Of a DNA stretch of 64,000 bases, positions 8,694 through 15,539 are shown piece by piece. The notes below the pieces were generated by a model. The model saw only the letters and a program-made list of their open reading frames with translations, was not told the origin of the DNA and ran no database searches. The first letter of the stretch is position 1, and each line of letters starts with the position of its first letter. Source of the stretch: Arthrobacter sp. MN05-02 (lineage in GTDB: Bacteria; Actinomycetota; Actinomycetes; Actinomycetales; Micrococcaceae); contig AP018697.1 of the NCBI GenBank assembly GCA_004001285.1, positions 496,001 through 560,000 of the forward strand, written 5' to 3'. Position numbers and translations under genes: made by a program.

Positions 8694-10952
8694 CTACCCG
8701 AGGAGGGGAGAACCCGATCCGACCGGGGAGTGCCTGGTGATCCAGGAGGCCACCTCGGCGGCGGGGAGCGGCCTGGCGAAGTGGAAGCCCTGGGCGAGAT
8801 CGCACCCCAGCGCCCGCAGTTCGATCAGGGTCTCCTCGTTGTCGACTCCCTCTGCCACCACCCGCAGGTCGAGGCTGTGCGCCAGGTCGATGATCGAGCC
8901 CACGAGCCCGCCGGCGCGGCGGTCCGAGCGCATGGCGGTGATGAAGGACCTGTCCAGCTTCAGTTCGTCCGCGGGAAGATCGCGCAGGTACGCCAGGGAG
9001 CTGTAGCCGGTTCCGAAGTCGTCGATCGACACCTGGATGCCGTCCGCGCGGAGCCGCGCGAGGATCTTCGCGGAACGGGCCGGGTCGGCCATCAGCATGT
9101 CCTCGGTGATCTCGAGCGTGAGGCATCCGGCCGGCATGTGGTGCCGCTCGAGAAGGGCGCGGACCTGTCGGGGCAGACCGGGCTGGATGCAGGACCCGGA
9201 CAGGTTCACGGCGACGCTGATCGTCAGCCCGTCGGCACGCCAACGCGAGACCTGGTCCACGGCGGCCTCGAGCACGAGCTTGGAGAGCTCGGGCATCAGG
9301 CCGGCCTCCTCGGCGAGGGGCAGGAACGACGTCGGTGGCAGTTGCCCGATGACGGGATGGTTCCAGCGGATGAGCGCCTCGACGCTCGAGACGGCGTCGT
9401 CGGGCAGGTGCACCTTGGGCTGGTAGTGCAGCTCGAACTGGCCCTCGACCAGCGCCGCGCGGAGCTCCTGCAGCGTCCGCAGCTTCCGCGCGCCGCCGTC
9501 GTCGTCCAGAGAACTGTAGAGGTGGTGGCCGCTGCGCTCGGACTTGGCCCGGAACATCGCGATGTCCGCCTTGCGCATCAGGAGCTGGATGTCGGTGCCG
9601 TTCTCGGGTGTGAGGGCGATGCCGATGCTGACCCGGATCGTCAGGGCGGCCGTACCGATCCGGATCGGTTCCACGAGTTCCGCTTCCAGGCGTCGTGCCA
9701 TCTTCAGGGCCTCCTCCCGGGTGACGCCGTCGAGGAACACCGCGAATTCGTCCCCGCCGAGGCGTGCCAGCAGGTCGCTCGACGTCAGTGCCCGGGCGAA
9801 GCGCTCACCGACTTCGACGAGGAGGGCGTCCCCGACATCGTGGCCCAGGGCGTCATTGACGTCCTTGAAGCGGTCGAGGTCCAGGAAGAACAGGGCGCCG
9901 GAGCGCTGCCCGCCGAGCCGACCACCCAGATCCTGTACGAGCCCCCGGCGGTTGGGGAGGCCCGTCAGATCGTCGGTGGTCGCGAGGGCGACCAGCAGGC
10001 GGTTCCGGAACAGGAGGGGTGCCGCGGCCAGGAGGACGGTGAGGGCGGCGAGGACCTGGGCGAGAGGTGCGATGGGGACCTGGCACCCGATGAGCAGGAC
10101 GGACACGGCCGAGCCGGTGGCCACCATCAGCATGGTGACGGCGGGCAGGCCGCGGTCGTGGTGACGGAAGACCGTACCGGCTCGGGCGATGCCGTCGATC
10201 CACAGGGCGATGGCGACGATTCCCAGGATCCAGCCGGCGTCGATCACCGATCCGGAGCTGTACTGATCCGCGCCCAGCGCGTAGGCGATGTCCGCGGCGG
10301 CGAAGAGCATCAGGCCGGCCACGAGCAGCGGCCAGCGCGGCCCGGGATCGAGCTCGCGGGAGGTCATCAGGCCACCGATGGTACTGATCAGCAGGAGATC
10401 CAGGACGGGGTAGATGACGACGACCACCATCTCGAACGTCGTACTGCTGCCGGCGCCGGCCTTCAGGACCGGCGCGAGGATCATGGCCATGACGGATGCG
10501 GCGGCCAGGGCCCCCACGAGGCTGTCCAGCAGCAGGGGCCAGGTGCGGCCCCTCAGTTTCCGCACGGTCACCACGAGGGTGCCGAGCATCAGCGGATAGA
10601 ACGCGAAGTACGCGATATCCGCAGCCGATACGACGGTGAGGGAGTGCTGCCCCTGCAGCGCGGAGAGGTAGTAGGCGTCGCCCGCGGTGTAGACCGTCAC
10701 AGCCGCGGTACCGAACACCACCTGCCACTGTGAACGACGCGTTCCCACGACCGCGAATACGCAGACGACGACAGCGGAGAGTTCCGCGGCGATGCCGAGC
10801 CACGAGCGGACGGCATCGAACCGGGCTTGGTCGCCGAGCAGGAGACTGACGGCATACAGTGCCGCGACGACCACCGCTGCGATGACGGGAACCCGGGAGA
10901 TCTTCACCCTCTGCGCGCCATTCCTATCAACTTCAGACACATCAGCATGCAC
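8694..10952 (-). CDS. Membrane-bound diguanylate cyclase/phosphodiesterase (GGDEF-EAL)
   Basis: A 752-residue protein. About nine or ten membrane helices fill residues 21-320. A GGDEF domain follows, with an intact active site (LARLGGDEFAV, GGDEF at 399-403) and DLDRFKDVND before it. An EAL domain then follows, with EALIRW at 525-530 and DDFGTGYSSLAYLR, so both c-di-GMP synthesis and breakdown look catalytically possible. The product-inhibition site, RxxD five residues before GGDEF, reads TSSD, so feedback inhibition is probably lost. The start is GTG 10952 with GGAAGGAAAGGAAG upstream. It lies beside the flagellar export-chaperone operon, which fits a role in switching between motile and sessile states. 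Confidence 0.93.
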   Translation of the reverse strand: MHADVSEVDRNGAQRVKISRVPVIAAVVVAALYAVSLLLGDQARFDAVRSWLGIAAELSAVVVCVFAVVGTRRSQWQVVFGTAAVTVYTAGDAYYLSALQGQHSLTVVSAADIAYFAFYPLMLGTLVVTVRKLRGRTWPLLLDSLVGALAAASVMAMILAPVLKAGAGSSTTFEMVVVVIYPVLDLLLISTIGGLMTSRELDPGPRWPLLVAGLMLFAAADIAYALGADQYSSGSVIDAGWILGIVAIALWIDGIARAGTVFRHHDRGLPAVTMLMVATGSAVSVLLIGCQVPIAPLAQVLAALTVLLAAAPLLFRNRLLVALATTDDLTGLPNRRGLVQDLGGRLGGQRSGALFFLDLDRFKDVNDALGHDVGDALLVEVGERFARALTSSDLLARLGGDEFAVFLDGVTREEALKMARRLEAELVEPIRIGTAALTIRVSIGIALTPENGTDIQLLMRKADIAMFRAKSERSGHHLYSSLDDDGGARKLRTLQELRAALVEGQFELHYQPKVHLPDDAVSSVEALIRWNHPVIGQLPPTSFLPLAEEAGLMPELSKLVLEAAVDQVSRWRADGLTISVAVNLSGSCIQPGLPRQVRALLERHHMPAGCLTLEITEDMLMADPARSAKILARLRADGIQVSIDDFGTGYSSLAYLRDLPADELKLDRSFITAMRSDRRAGGLVGSIIDLAHSLDLRVVAEGVDNEETLIELRALGCDLAQGFHFARPLPAAEVASWITRHSPVGSGSPLLG

Positions 10953-10966
10953 CGGGTACTTCCTTT

Positions 10967-10998
10967 CCTTCCACCATCAGGACCCTGACGGTGGAAGG
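10967..10998 (-). promoter_or_regulatory. Hairpin in the 5' leader of the GGDEF-EAL gene
   Basis: An inverted repeat pairs 10967-10975 with 10990-10998 and 10977-10980 with 10085-style inner bases at 10985-10988, with one A-C mismatch and a 4-nt loop. It ends about 15 nt before the GTG start of the GGDEF-EAL gene, close to its purine-rich ribosome binding site. It may affect translation. No riboswitch class is recognisable. Confidence 0.45.
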
Positions 10999-11130
10999 AC
11001 GAGCCTACGGCGGTGAAAGGGGCCGGATTCCCGGTCCGGCCTCTCAGGGCGCAACCCACAGGGAAAACTGGGGGTTTGTTGCGTCGATCTGCGCCCGTGG
11101 AGGAAACCGGCAAGAAAGTTCTCGGGATTC

Positions 11131-11158
11131 CTTACATCCCCTCACGGACCTCCGATAG
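11131..11158 (+). promoter_or_regulatory. Sigma-28-like promoter of fliC
   Basis: CTTACA (11131-11136), 15 nt, CCGATAG (11152-11158). The transcript would start near 11165, leaving a leader of about 55 nt before the fliC ATG. It is nearly identical in both boxes to the promoter of flgN. Confidence 0.78.
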
Positions 11159-11170
11159 CTACTGGTGCCG

Positions 11171-11211
11171 GCCCATGGATGGGCAGGCGTTTGCAGCCCT
11201 TTCACGGAGGA
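11171..11211 (+). promoter_or_regulatory. Candidate two-site CsrA target in the fliC leader
   Basis: Bases 11171-11184 form a 5-bp hairpin (GCCCA, loop TGGA, TGGGC) that shows ATGGA at its loop. A second motif, ACGGA at 11204-11208, overlaps the Shine-Dalgarno CGGAGGA. Both fit the CsrA consensus AnGGA, and a GGA in a hairpin loop plus one over the ribosome binding site is the arrangement known in the Bacillus hag leader. The spacing of 29 nt is compatible with bridging by one CsrA dimer. Confidence 0.55.
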
Positions 11212-11218
11212 ATACATC

Positions 11219-12049
11219 ATGGGTTTCCAGATCAACACCAACACCGCGGCCAACACCGCATACCGCAACCTCTCCAGCACCCAGAACGACATCTCGAAGT
11301 CGCTCGAGAAGCTGTCCAGCGGTCTCCGCATCAACCGCGCAGCCGACGACGCCGCCGGCCTGTCCATCGCCGAGGGTCTGCGCTCGCAGGTCAACGGCCT
11401 CGGAGTTGCAGCCCGCAACGCCCAGGACGGCATCAGCGTCGTGCAGACCGCTGAAGGTGCGCTGACCGAGGTCCACAGCATCCTGCAGCGTGTCCGCGAC
11501 CTGGCCGTCCAGTCGGGCAACGACTCGAACAACGCCGACGCCCGCACGGCGATCAAGGCAGAGGTCACGGCACTGTCCGACGAGCTCACCCGTATCGGCA
11601 ACTCGACGAACTTCAACGGGACGAACCTGCTGGACGGCAGCGCTACGCTGACGTTCCAGGTCGGCGCAGGTAGCACAGCGGCGAACGACCAGATCGAGGT
11701 CGATCTGTCCGGCGCGGACATCAAGACGCTTGGTGCGACCATCGGTGCGCTGGACTTCGACTCCGCTGAGAACGCGCTGACGACCATCGCAGCACTGGAT
11801 ACGTCCATCAAGGACATTTCCACCTCGCGCTCCGAGCTCGGTGCCGTGCAAAACCGCTTCGAGTCCGCGATCAACAGCATCAACGTCTCGCAGGAGAACC
11901 TCGCTGCGGCCGAGTCCCGCATCCGCGACACCGACATGGCGAAGGAGATGGCGAGCTTCACCCGCTCGAACATCCTCTCGCAGGCCGGTACCGCGATGCT
12001 GGCCCAGGCCAACCAGATGAACCAGGGTGTCCTTCAGCTCCTCCGCTAG
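11219..12049 (+). CDS. fliC: Flagellin
   Basis: The filament subunit, 276 residues. The N-terminal D0/D1 block (MGFQINTNTAANTAYRNLS, then SGLRINRAADDAAGLSI) and C-terminal block (DTDMAKEMASFTRSNIL, ending NQMNQGVLQLLR) are the standard flagellin termini. The variable middle is short, which makes this a small flagellin. The start is ATG 11219 with SD CGGAGG at 8 nt; the in-frame ATG at 11165 is the sequence around the predicted transcription start. It is read from its own sigma-28-like promoter and is followed by a hairpin terminator at 12077-12117, so it is probably monocistronic. Confidence 0.97.
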   Translation: MGFQINTNTAANTAYRNLSSTQNDISKSLEKLSSGLRINRAADDAAGLSIAEGLRSQVNGLGVAARNAQDGISVVQTAEGALTEVHSILQRVRDLAVQSGNDSNNADARTAIKAEVTALSDELTRIGNSTNFNGTNLLDGSATLTFQVGAGSTAANDQIEVDLSGADIKTLGATIGALDFDSAENALTTIAALDTSIKDISTSRSELGAVQNRFESAINSINVSQENLAAAESRIRDTDMAKEMASFTRSNILSQAGTAMLAQANQMNQGVLQLLR

Positions 12050-12076
12050 ACGGTGAGCTCGTAGGCGAAAGGTGCA

Positions 12077-12117
12077 CGGTGGCGGGACTGATCCTGGACC
12101 GAGAGGTCCCGCCACCG
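12077..12117 (+). terminator. Hairpin terminator after fliC
   Basis: A perfect 12-bp stem (12077-12088 with 12106-12117) with a 17-nt loop lies 27 nt after the fliC stop. It would separate the abundant fliC message from fliD. Confidence 0.65.
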
Positions 12118-12190
12118 CGCATTCGCCTGATCGACGGCACTCCAGCCAGCACACCCCGATACACCGTTCCAGCCCCCGAGAGGTAGACCC

Positions 12191-13564
12191 ATGGCGTTCT
12201 CCATCGACGGCATCGCCAGCGGGCTGGACACCACGAACATGATCAACCAGCTCATGCAGCTGGAAGCACGCCCGCAGTCGATGCTCAAGGCGAAGGCGAC
12301 CTCGACACAGGGCTTCGTCACCGCCCTGCAGCAGCTCAACACGCGGCTCGGATCCCTGACCGAGCTCGCCACCAGGACGGCCAAGCCCGGAGCCCTCGAC
12401 GTCTACAAGGCCACGGCAACCAGCGACGCCGTCACCGCGACGGCCACCTCGACGGCTGCGGCCGGCTCCCTCGACTTCACCGTGAAGCAGCTCGCCTCCT
12501 CCCAGTCCTCCGTCACGGCAGCTCTGACGGCCTTCTCGCCGGCGGCCTCCATCCTGACCCTGCGCGCGGCGGACGGCACCACCACCGAGGTGAAGACCAC
12601 CGGTACGCTCGACGACGTCGTCGCCTCCGTCAACAAGGCCGGTGGCGGCATCACCGCCGCGAAGGTCAGCGCGGGGACGAACGCCGACGGCGTACCGCAG
12701 TACCGGCTCCAGTTCACCGCGACGGAGTCCGGCGCCGAGCACGGCTTCGCCATCTTCCGCGGAACGGCCGACGAGGTCACCGCCGGCACCGCGACCGACC
12801 TCTTCGCCCAGACCGGAGCGGCGACCGTCCGAGCCGCCCAGGATGCCGAGGTAGTCCTGTGGGGCGGGACAGCCGCGCAGCAGGTGGTGAAGTCGGCATC
12901 GAACACCTTCGCCGACATCCTGCCGGGGGTCTCCGTCACCGTCAGCAAGACCACCACCGAGCCGGTCTCCGTGACCGTCTCCCGCGACGCCGAGGCCACC
13001 ACGAAGGTGGCGCAGGACCTCGTCGACGCGCTGCGCAGCGTCTTCTCCTTCGTGGACACCAACACCAAGGTCACGCCCGGCACGACCGCCGGCGCCGCGC
13101 CGACCACGGGCCGGTTCACGGGTGACAGCGCCGTGCGGGGCATCGCCCAATCCGTGCTCACCGCGGCAACCGCGCCCGTCGGCGGGACGTCCACGTCGGA
13201 GTTCGGTATCACGCTCACCCGCTCCGGGACCGTCGAGTTCGACGCCGACAAGTTCGCGGCCGCGCTCGCGAAGGACCCCGCAGGCACGAAAAACCTGCTC
13301 ACGCAGCTGTCCACCCGGGTGGCGGACGCCGGCAAGGCCGCCTCGGACAAGTACGACGGCGAACTCACGCGCCGCATCACGAGCCAGGAATCGACGATCC
13401 GCACTCTCAACGACCGCGTGTCCGACTGGGACCAGCGGCTCGAGAAACGGCGCGCGACACTCGAACGCACCTACTCTGCGCTCGAGGTCCAGCTCTCACA
13501 ACTCCAATCACAGGGGGACTGGCTGTCATCACAGCTGGCGAACCTCCCCACGACCGGAAGCTAG
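12191..13564 (+). CDS. fliD: Flagellar filament cap protein FliD
   Basis: A 457-residue hook-associated protein 2. The N-terminal FliD_N domain starts MAFSIDGIASGLDTTNMINQLM, the family signature (GIASGLDT), and the C-terminal FliD_C domain ends in a coiled coil (LNDRVSDWDQRLEKRRATLE, then YSALEVQLSQLQSQ). FliD caps the filament tip and lets flagellin monomers add underneath it. SD GAGAGG lies before the ATG. fliS follows 6 nt later, so fliD, fliS and the next small gene form one unit. I see no sigma-28-like element in the 140 nt upstream. Confidence 0.96.
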   Translation: MAFSIDGIASGLDTTNMINQLMQLEARPQSMLKAKATSTQGFVTALQQLNTRLGSLTELATRTAKPGALDVYKATATSDAVTATATSTAAAGSLDFTVKQLASSQSSVTAALTAFSPAASILTLRAADGTTTEVKTTGTLDDVVASVNKAGGGITAAKVSAGTNADGVPQYRLQFTATESGAEHGFAIFRGTADEVTAGTATDLFAQTGAATVRAAQDAEVVLWGGTAAQQVVKSASNTFADILPGVSVTVSKTTTEPVSVTVSRDAEATTKVAQDLVDALRSVFSFVDTNTKVTPGTTAGAAPTTGRFTGDSAVRGIAQSVLTAATAPVGGTSTSEFGITLTRSGTVEFDADKFAAALAKDPAGTKNLLTQLSTRVADAGKAASDKYDGELTRRITSQESTIRTLNDRVSDWDQRLEKRRATLERTYSALEVQLSQLQSQGDWLSSQLANLPTTGS

Positions 13565-13570
13565 CTCCAG

Positions 13571-14020
13571 ATGCTCCAGATGAACGGATACCAGGCCAAG
13601 CGGTCGCAGTACGTCCAGGACGCCGTCCTGTCCGCGACACCCGCGGGGCTGCTGACGATGCTCTACGACCGGCTGCTACTCGATCTCGCCCGTGCCGGCG
13701 CGGCGCAGGAGGCAGGGAAGTGGGGCGTCGCCTCGGAGAACCTGCTGCACGCCCAGGACATCGTCGGCGAACTGATGTCCTCGCTCCGCACGGACATCTG
13801 GGACGGCGCCACGGGACTGATGTCCCTGTACGCCTACGTGCGCCAGACCCTCGTCGAGGCCAACGTCACACGGGACCGTACCAAGACCGCCGAGTGCGCC
13901 GAGGTGCTGGAGCCGCTGCGCCAGGCCTGGCACGAGGCCGCCCGCACCGGCCAGCCGGCCGCCGTCGCGCCGTCGGACCACGAAGTGCCGCGGGCCCTGG
14001 GAGTGCTCGGCATTGGCTGA
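13571..14020 (+). CDS. fliS: Flagellin export chaperone FliS
   Basis: The product is up to 149 residues. The FliS signature is clear: YQAKRSQYVQDAVLSATPAGLL, then LYDRLLLDLARA, and the helix HAQDIVGELMSSL. FliS binds the C-terminus of flagellin in the cytoplasm and prevents early polymerisation. In some bacteria it also affects FliW/CsrA signalling by holding flagellin. ATG 13571 gives MLQMNGYQ; the second ATG three codons later, 13580, is equally good as a start. It overlaps the following gene's TTG start. Confidence 0.95.
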   Translation: MLQMNGYQAKRSQYVQDAVLSATPAGLLTMLYDRLLLDLARAGAAQEAGKWGVASENLLHAQDIVGELMSSLRTDIWDGATGLMSLYAYVRQTLVEANVTRDRTKTAECAEVLEPLRQAWHEAARTGQPAAVAPSDHEVPRALGVLGIG

Positions 14021-14378
14021 CGACGCACGGCCGGCGGAGAACACCCGGCGCACCGACACGGCAGCCCTCCTCGCCTGGACCTCGGTCCTGGACGCCCTGG
14101 AAGCGGCCGTCGACGACGCCGCGGCCGGTGACGTCGCCCCCACCGCGCTCATGCGGCAGACCGCGGTCCTCGGCAGCTGGACCCCGCCGGTCGTCGACGG
14201 GCCCATCCCCGGCGCCCTGGTGGCACGTGCCCGGCGCATCAGCGAGCGCCAGCGCGCCGCACTCGCCCGACTGACCGCCGAGGCCGGAACCCTGCGGCGG
14301 CATCGGTCTGCCCTCGGCTCGGTCCGGGCGGCCACGACGGCGCAGCAGTCCGCCGTCTACGTCGACATCACGGGCTGA
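14013..14378 (+). CDS. Small helical protein, possible FliT-like chaperone
   Basis: A 121-residue protein that starts at TTG 14013 inside the end of fliS, so it is translationally coupled. It is mostly predicted helix (TAALLAWTSVLDALEAAV, then LVARARRISERQRAALARL) with no enzyme motifs. FliT, a FliD chaperone, usually follows fliS and has a similar size and helical makeup, and no other fliT candidate is present. Residue identity is too weak to be sure, so the call is from position. Confidence 0.6.
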   Translation: MADDARPAENTRRTDTAALLAWTSVLDALEAAVDDAAAGDVAPTALMRQTAVLGSWTPPVVDGPIPGALVARARRISERQRAALARLTAEAGTLRRHRSALGSVRAATTAQQSAVYVDITG

Positions 14379-14397
14379 AAGTTCCTCCCGAAAGTAC

Positions 14398-14426
14398 CTA
14401 ACGACGGCCCGGAGGACATCCGATAG
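14398..14426 (+). promoter_or_regulatory. Sigma-28-like promoter of the flgB operon
   Basis: CTAACG (14398-14403), 16 nt, CCGATAG (14420-14426). It lies before the long flgB-flgC-fliE-fliF-G-H-I-J cluster. The spacer is one base longer than in the other four copies. The leader has two ATGGATCG repeats (14439 and 14462). Confidence 0.72.
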
Positions 14427-14503
14427 TCGCCACCGAGCATGGATCGCTCGACCCCCAGGCCATGGATCGGCCGCTCAGCCTTTTCCAAGAAGGTCCTGCC
14501 GCC

Positions 14504-14845
14504 GTGCTCGATTCCGTGTCCTCGCTCGCCCTCCGCAGCGCCCTCGACGGGCTCGCCCTGCGCCAGCGCGTGACGGCGAACAACATCGCCAACGTCAACA
14601 CCCCCGGCTTCCATGCGCAGCGCGTGGACTTCGAGGACGCCCTGGCGCGCTCGGTGTCGATGGGGAACGGCAGCGTCCGGGCCACCACGGACACCTCCCT
14701 CGAGCCGACCCGGCTCAACGGCAGCAACGTCAACCTGGACACCGAGACCCTCTCCAACATCGACACCGTGCTGCGCTTCCAGTTCGCCGCCCGCGCCGTC
14801 GAGGGCCCCTTCACCAGCATCCGCACGGCCCTGAGGACCTCCTGA
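14504..14845 (+). CDS. flgB: Flagellar basal-body rod protein FlgB
   Basis: The proximal rod protein, about 113 residues from GTG 14504. It has the rod-protein block VTANNIANVNTPGFHAQRVD, and its C-terminal helix ends VEGPFTSIRTALRTS. I prefer GTG 14504 (MLDSVSSLALRSAL) because AAGAAGG lies about 10 nt upstream and because FlgB proteins begin close to this helix. An ATG at 14462 would add 14 residues (MDRPLSLFQEG) and cannot be excluded. FlgB polymerises with FlgC and FliE into the rod. The stop overlaps the flgC ATG. Confidence 0.93.
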   Translation: MLDSVSSLALRSALDGLALRQRVTANNIANVNTPGFHAQRVDFEDALARSVSMGNGSVRATTDTSLEPTRLNGSNVNLDTETLSNIDTVLRFQFAARAVEGPFTSIRTALRTS

Positions 14846-15237
14846 TGACCTTCGACGCCATCGGCATCTCCGGCACCGGCCTGACGCTGCACCGCAAGTG
14901 GCTCGACGCCGTCGCGGACAACATGGCCAACTCCAACACCGTCACCGCCACCGACGGCGCGGCCTTCCAGCAGCGCTACATCACCGCGCGGGCCGACGGG
15001 AACGGCCAGGGCGCCTACGTGGCAGGGGTCGAATTCGGCAGCGCCGAGGGCCGCCTGGTCCACGAACCCGACCACCCGCTCGCGGACGAGGACGGCTACG
15101 TCCGTTACCCCGACATCGACATGAGCGCGCAGATGGGCCAGCTCATCATGGCGCAGCGCGGTTACCAGGCCAACGCCGCCGTCGTCGACCGCGCCAAGGC
15201 CACCTACGAAGCAGCCCTCCAGATCGGACGCTCCTGA
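14845..15237 (+). CDS. flgC: Flagellar basal-body rod protein FlgC
   Basis: A 130-residue proximal rod protein. The N-terminal block MTFDAIGISGTGLTLHRKWL with VADNMANSNT is the rod signature, the central part has VRYPDIDMSAQMGQLIMAQR, and the C-terminal D0 helix reads YQANAAVVDRAKATYEAAL. The start overlaps the flgB stop (TGATG) and its own stop overlaps the fliE ATG in the same way, so the three rod genes are tightly coupled. Confidence 0.96.
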   Translation: MTFDAIGISGTGLTLHRKWLDAVADNMANSNTVTATDGAAFQQRYITARADGNGQGAYVAGVEFGSAEGRLVHEPDHPLADEDGYVRYPDIDMSAQMGQLIMAQRGYQANAAVVDRAKATYEAALQIGRS

Positions 15238-15539
15238 TGCCCGTTCCCGCACTCGGCGCGGTCCAACCCGTCGCCACCTCCTACCTGCCGTCCGTCGGCG
15301 CGGTGTCCGACGCCGGCGGCTCCGGTTTCGCGACCTCGCTCACCTCGGCGGTGGACAACCTGCAGTCCCTGCAGTCGGCGTCGAACGGGCTCGCCGTGCA
15401 GGCCGTCACCGGCGACCTCACCGACATCCACAACGCCACGCTGGCCTCGACGCGCGCCCAGGTGACGCTCGAACTCGTCGCGGCCGTCCGCAACAAGGGC
15501 GTTGACGCCTTCAACGAGATCATGAGGATGCAGGCCTGA
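15237..15539 (+). CDS. fliE: Flagellar hook-basal body complex protein FliE
   Basis: A 100-residue protein. The C-terminal part (QAVTGDLTDIHNATLAST, then VTLELVAAVRNKGVDAFNEI, ending MRMQA) is the conserved FliE core. FliE links the MS ring (FliF) to the rod. The start ATG 15237 overlaps the flgC stop and the stop overlaps the fliF ATG. Confidence 0.95.
   Translation: MPVPALGAVQPVATSYLPSVGAVSDAGGSGFATSLTSAVDNLQSLQSASNGLAVQAVTGDLTDIHNATLASTRAQVTLELVAAVRNKGVDAFNEIMRMQA

Noticed and set aside
12155..12162. CCGATAC upstream of fliD as a sixth sigma-28-like promoter
   Set aside because: There is no CTWAC box 15-16 nt upstream, so only the -10 half matches.
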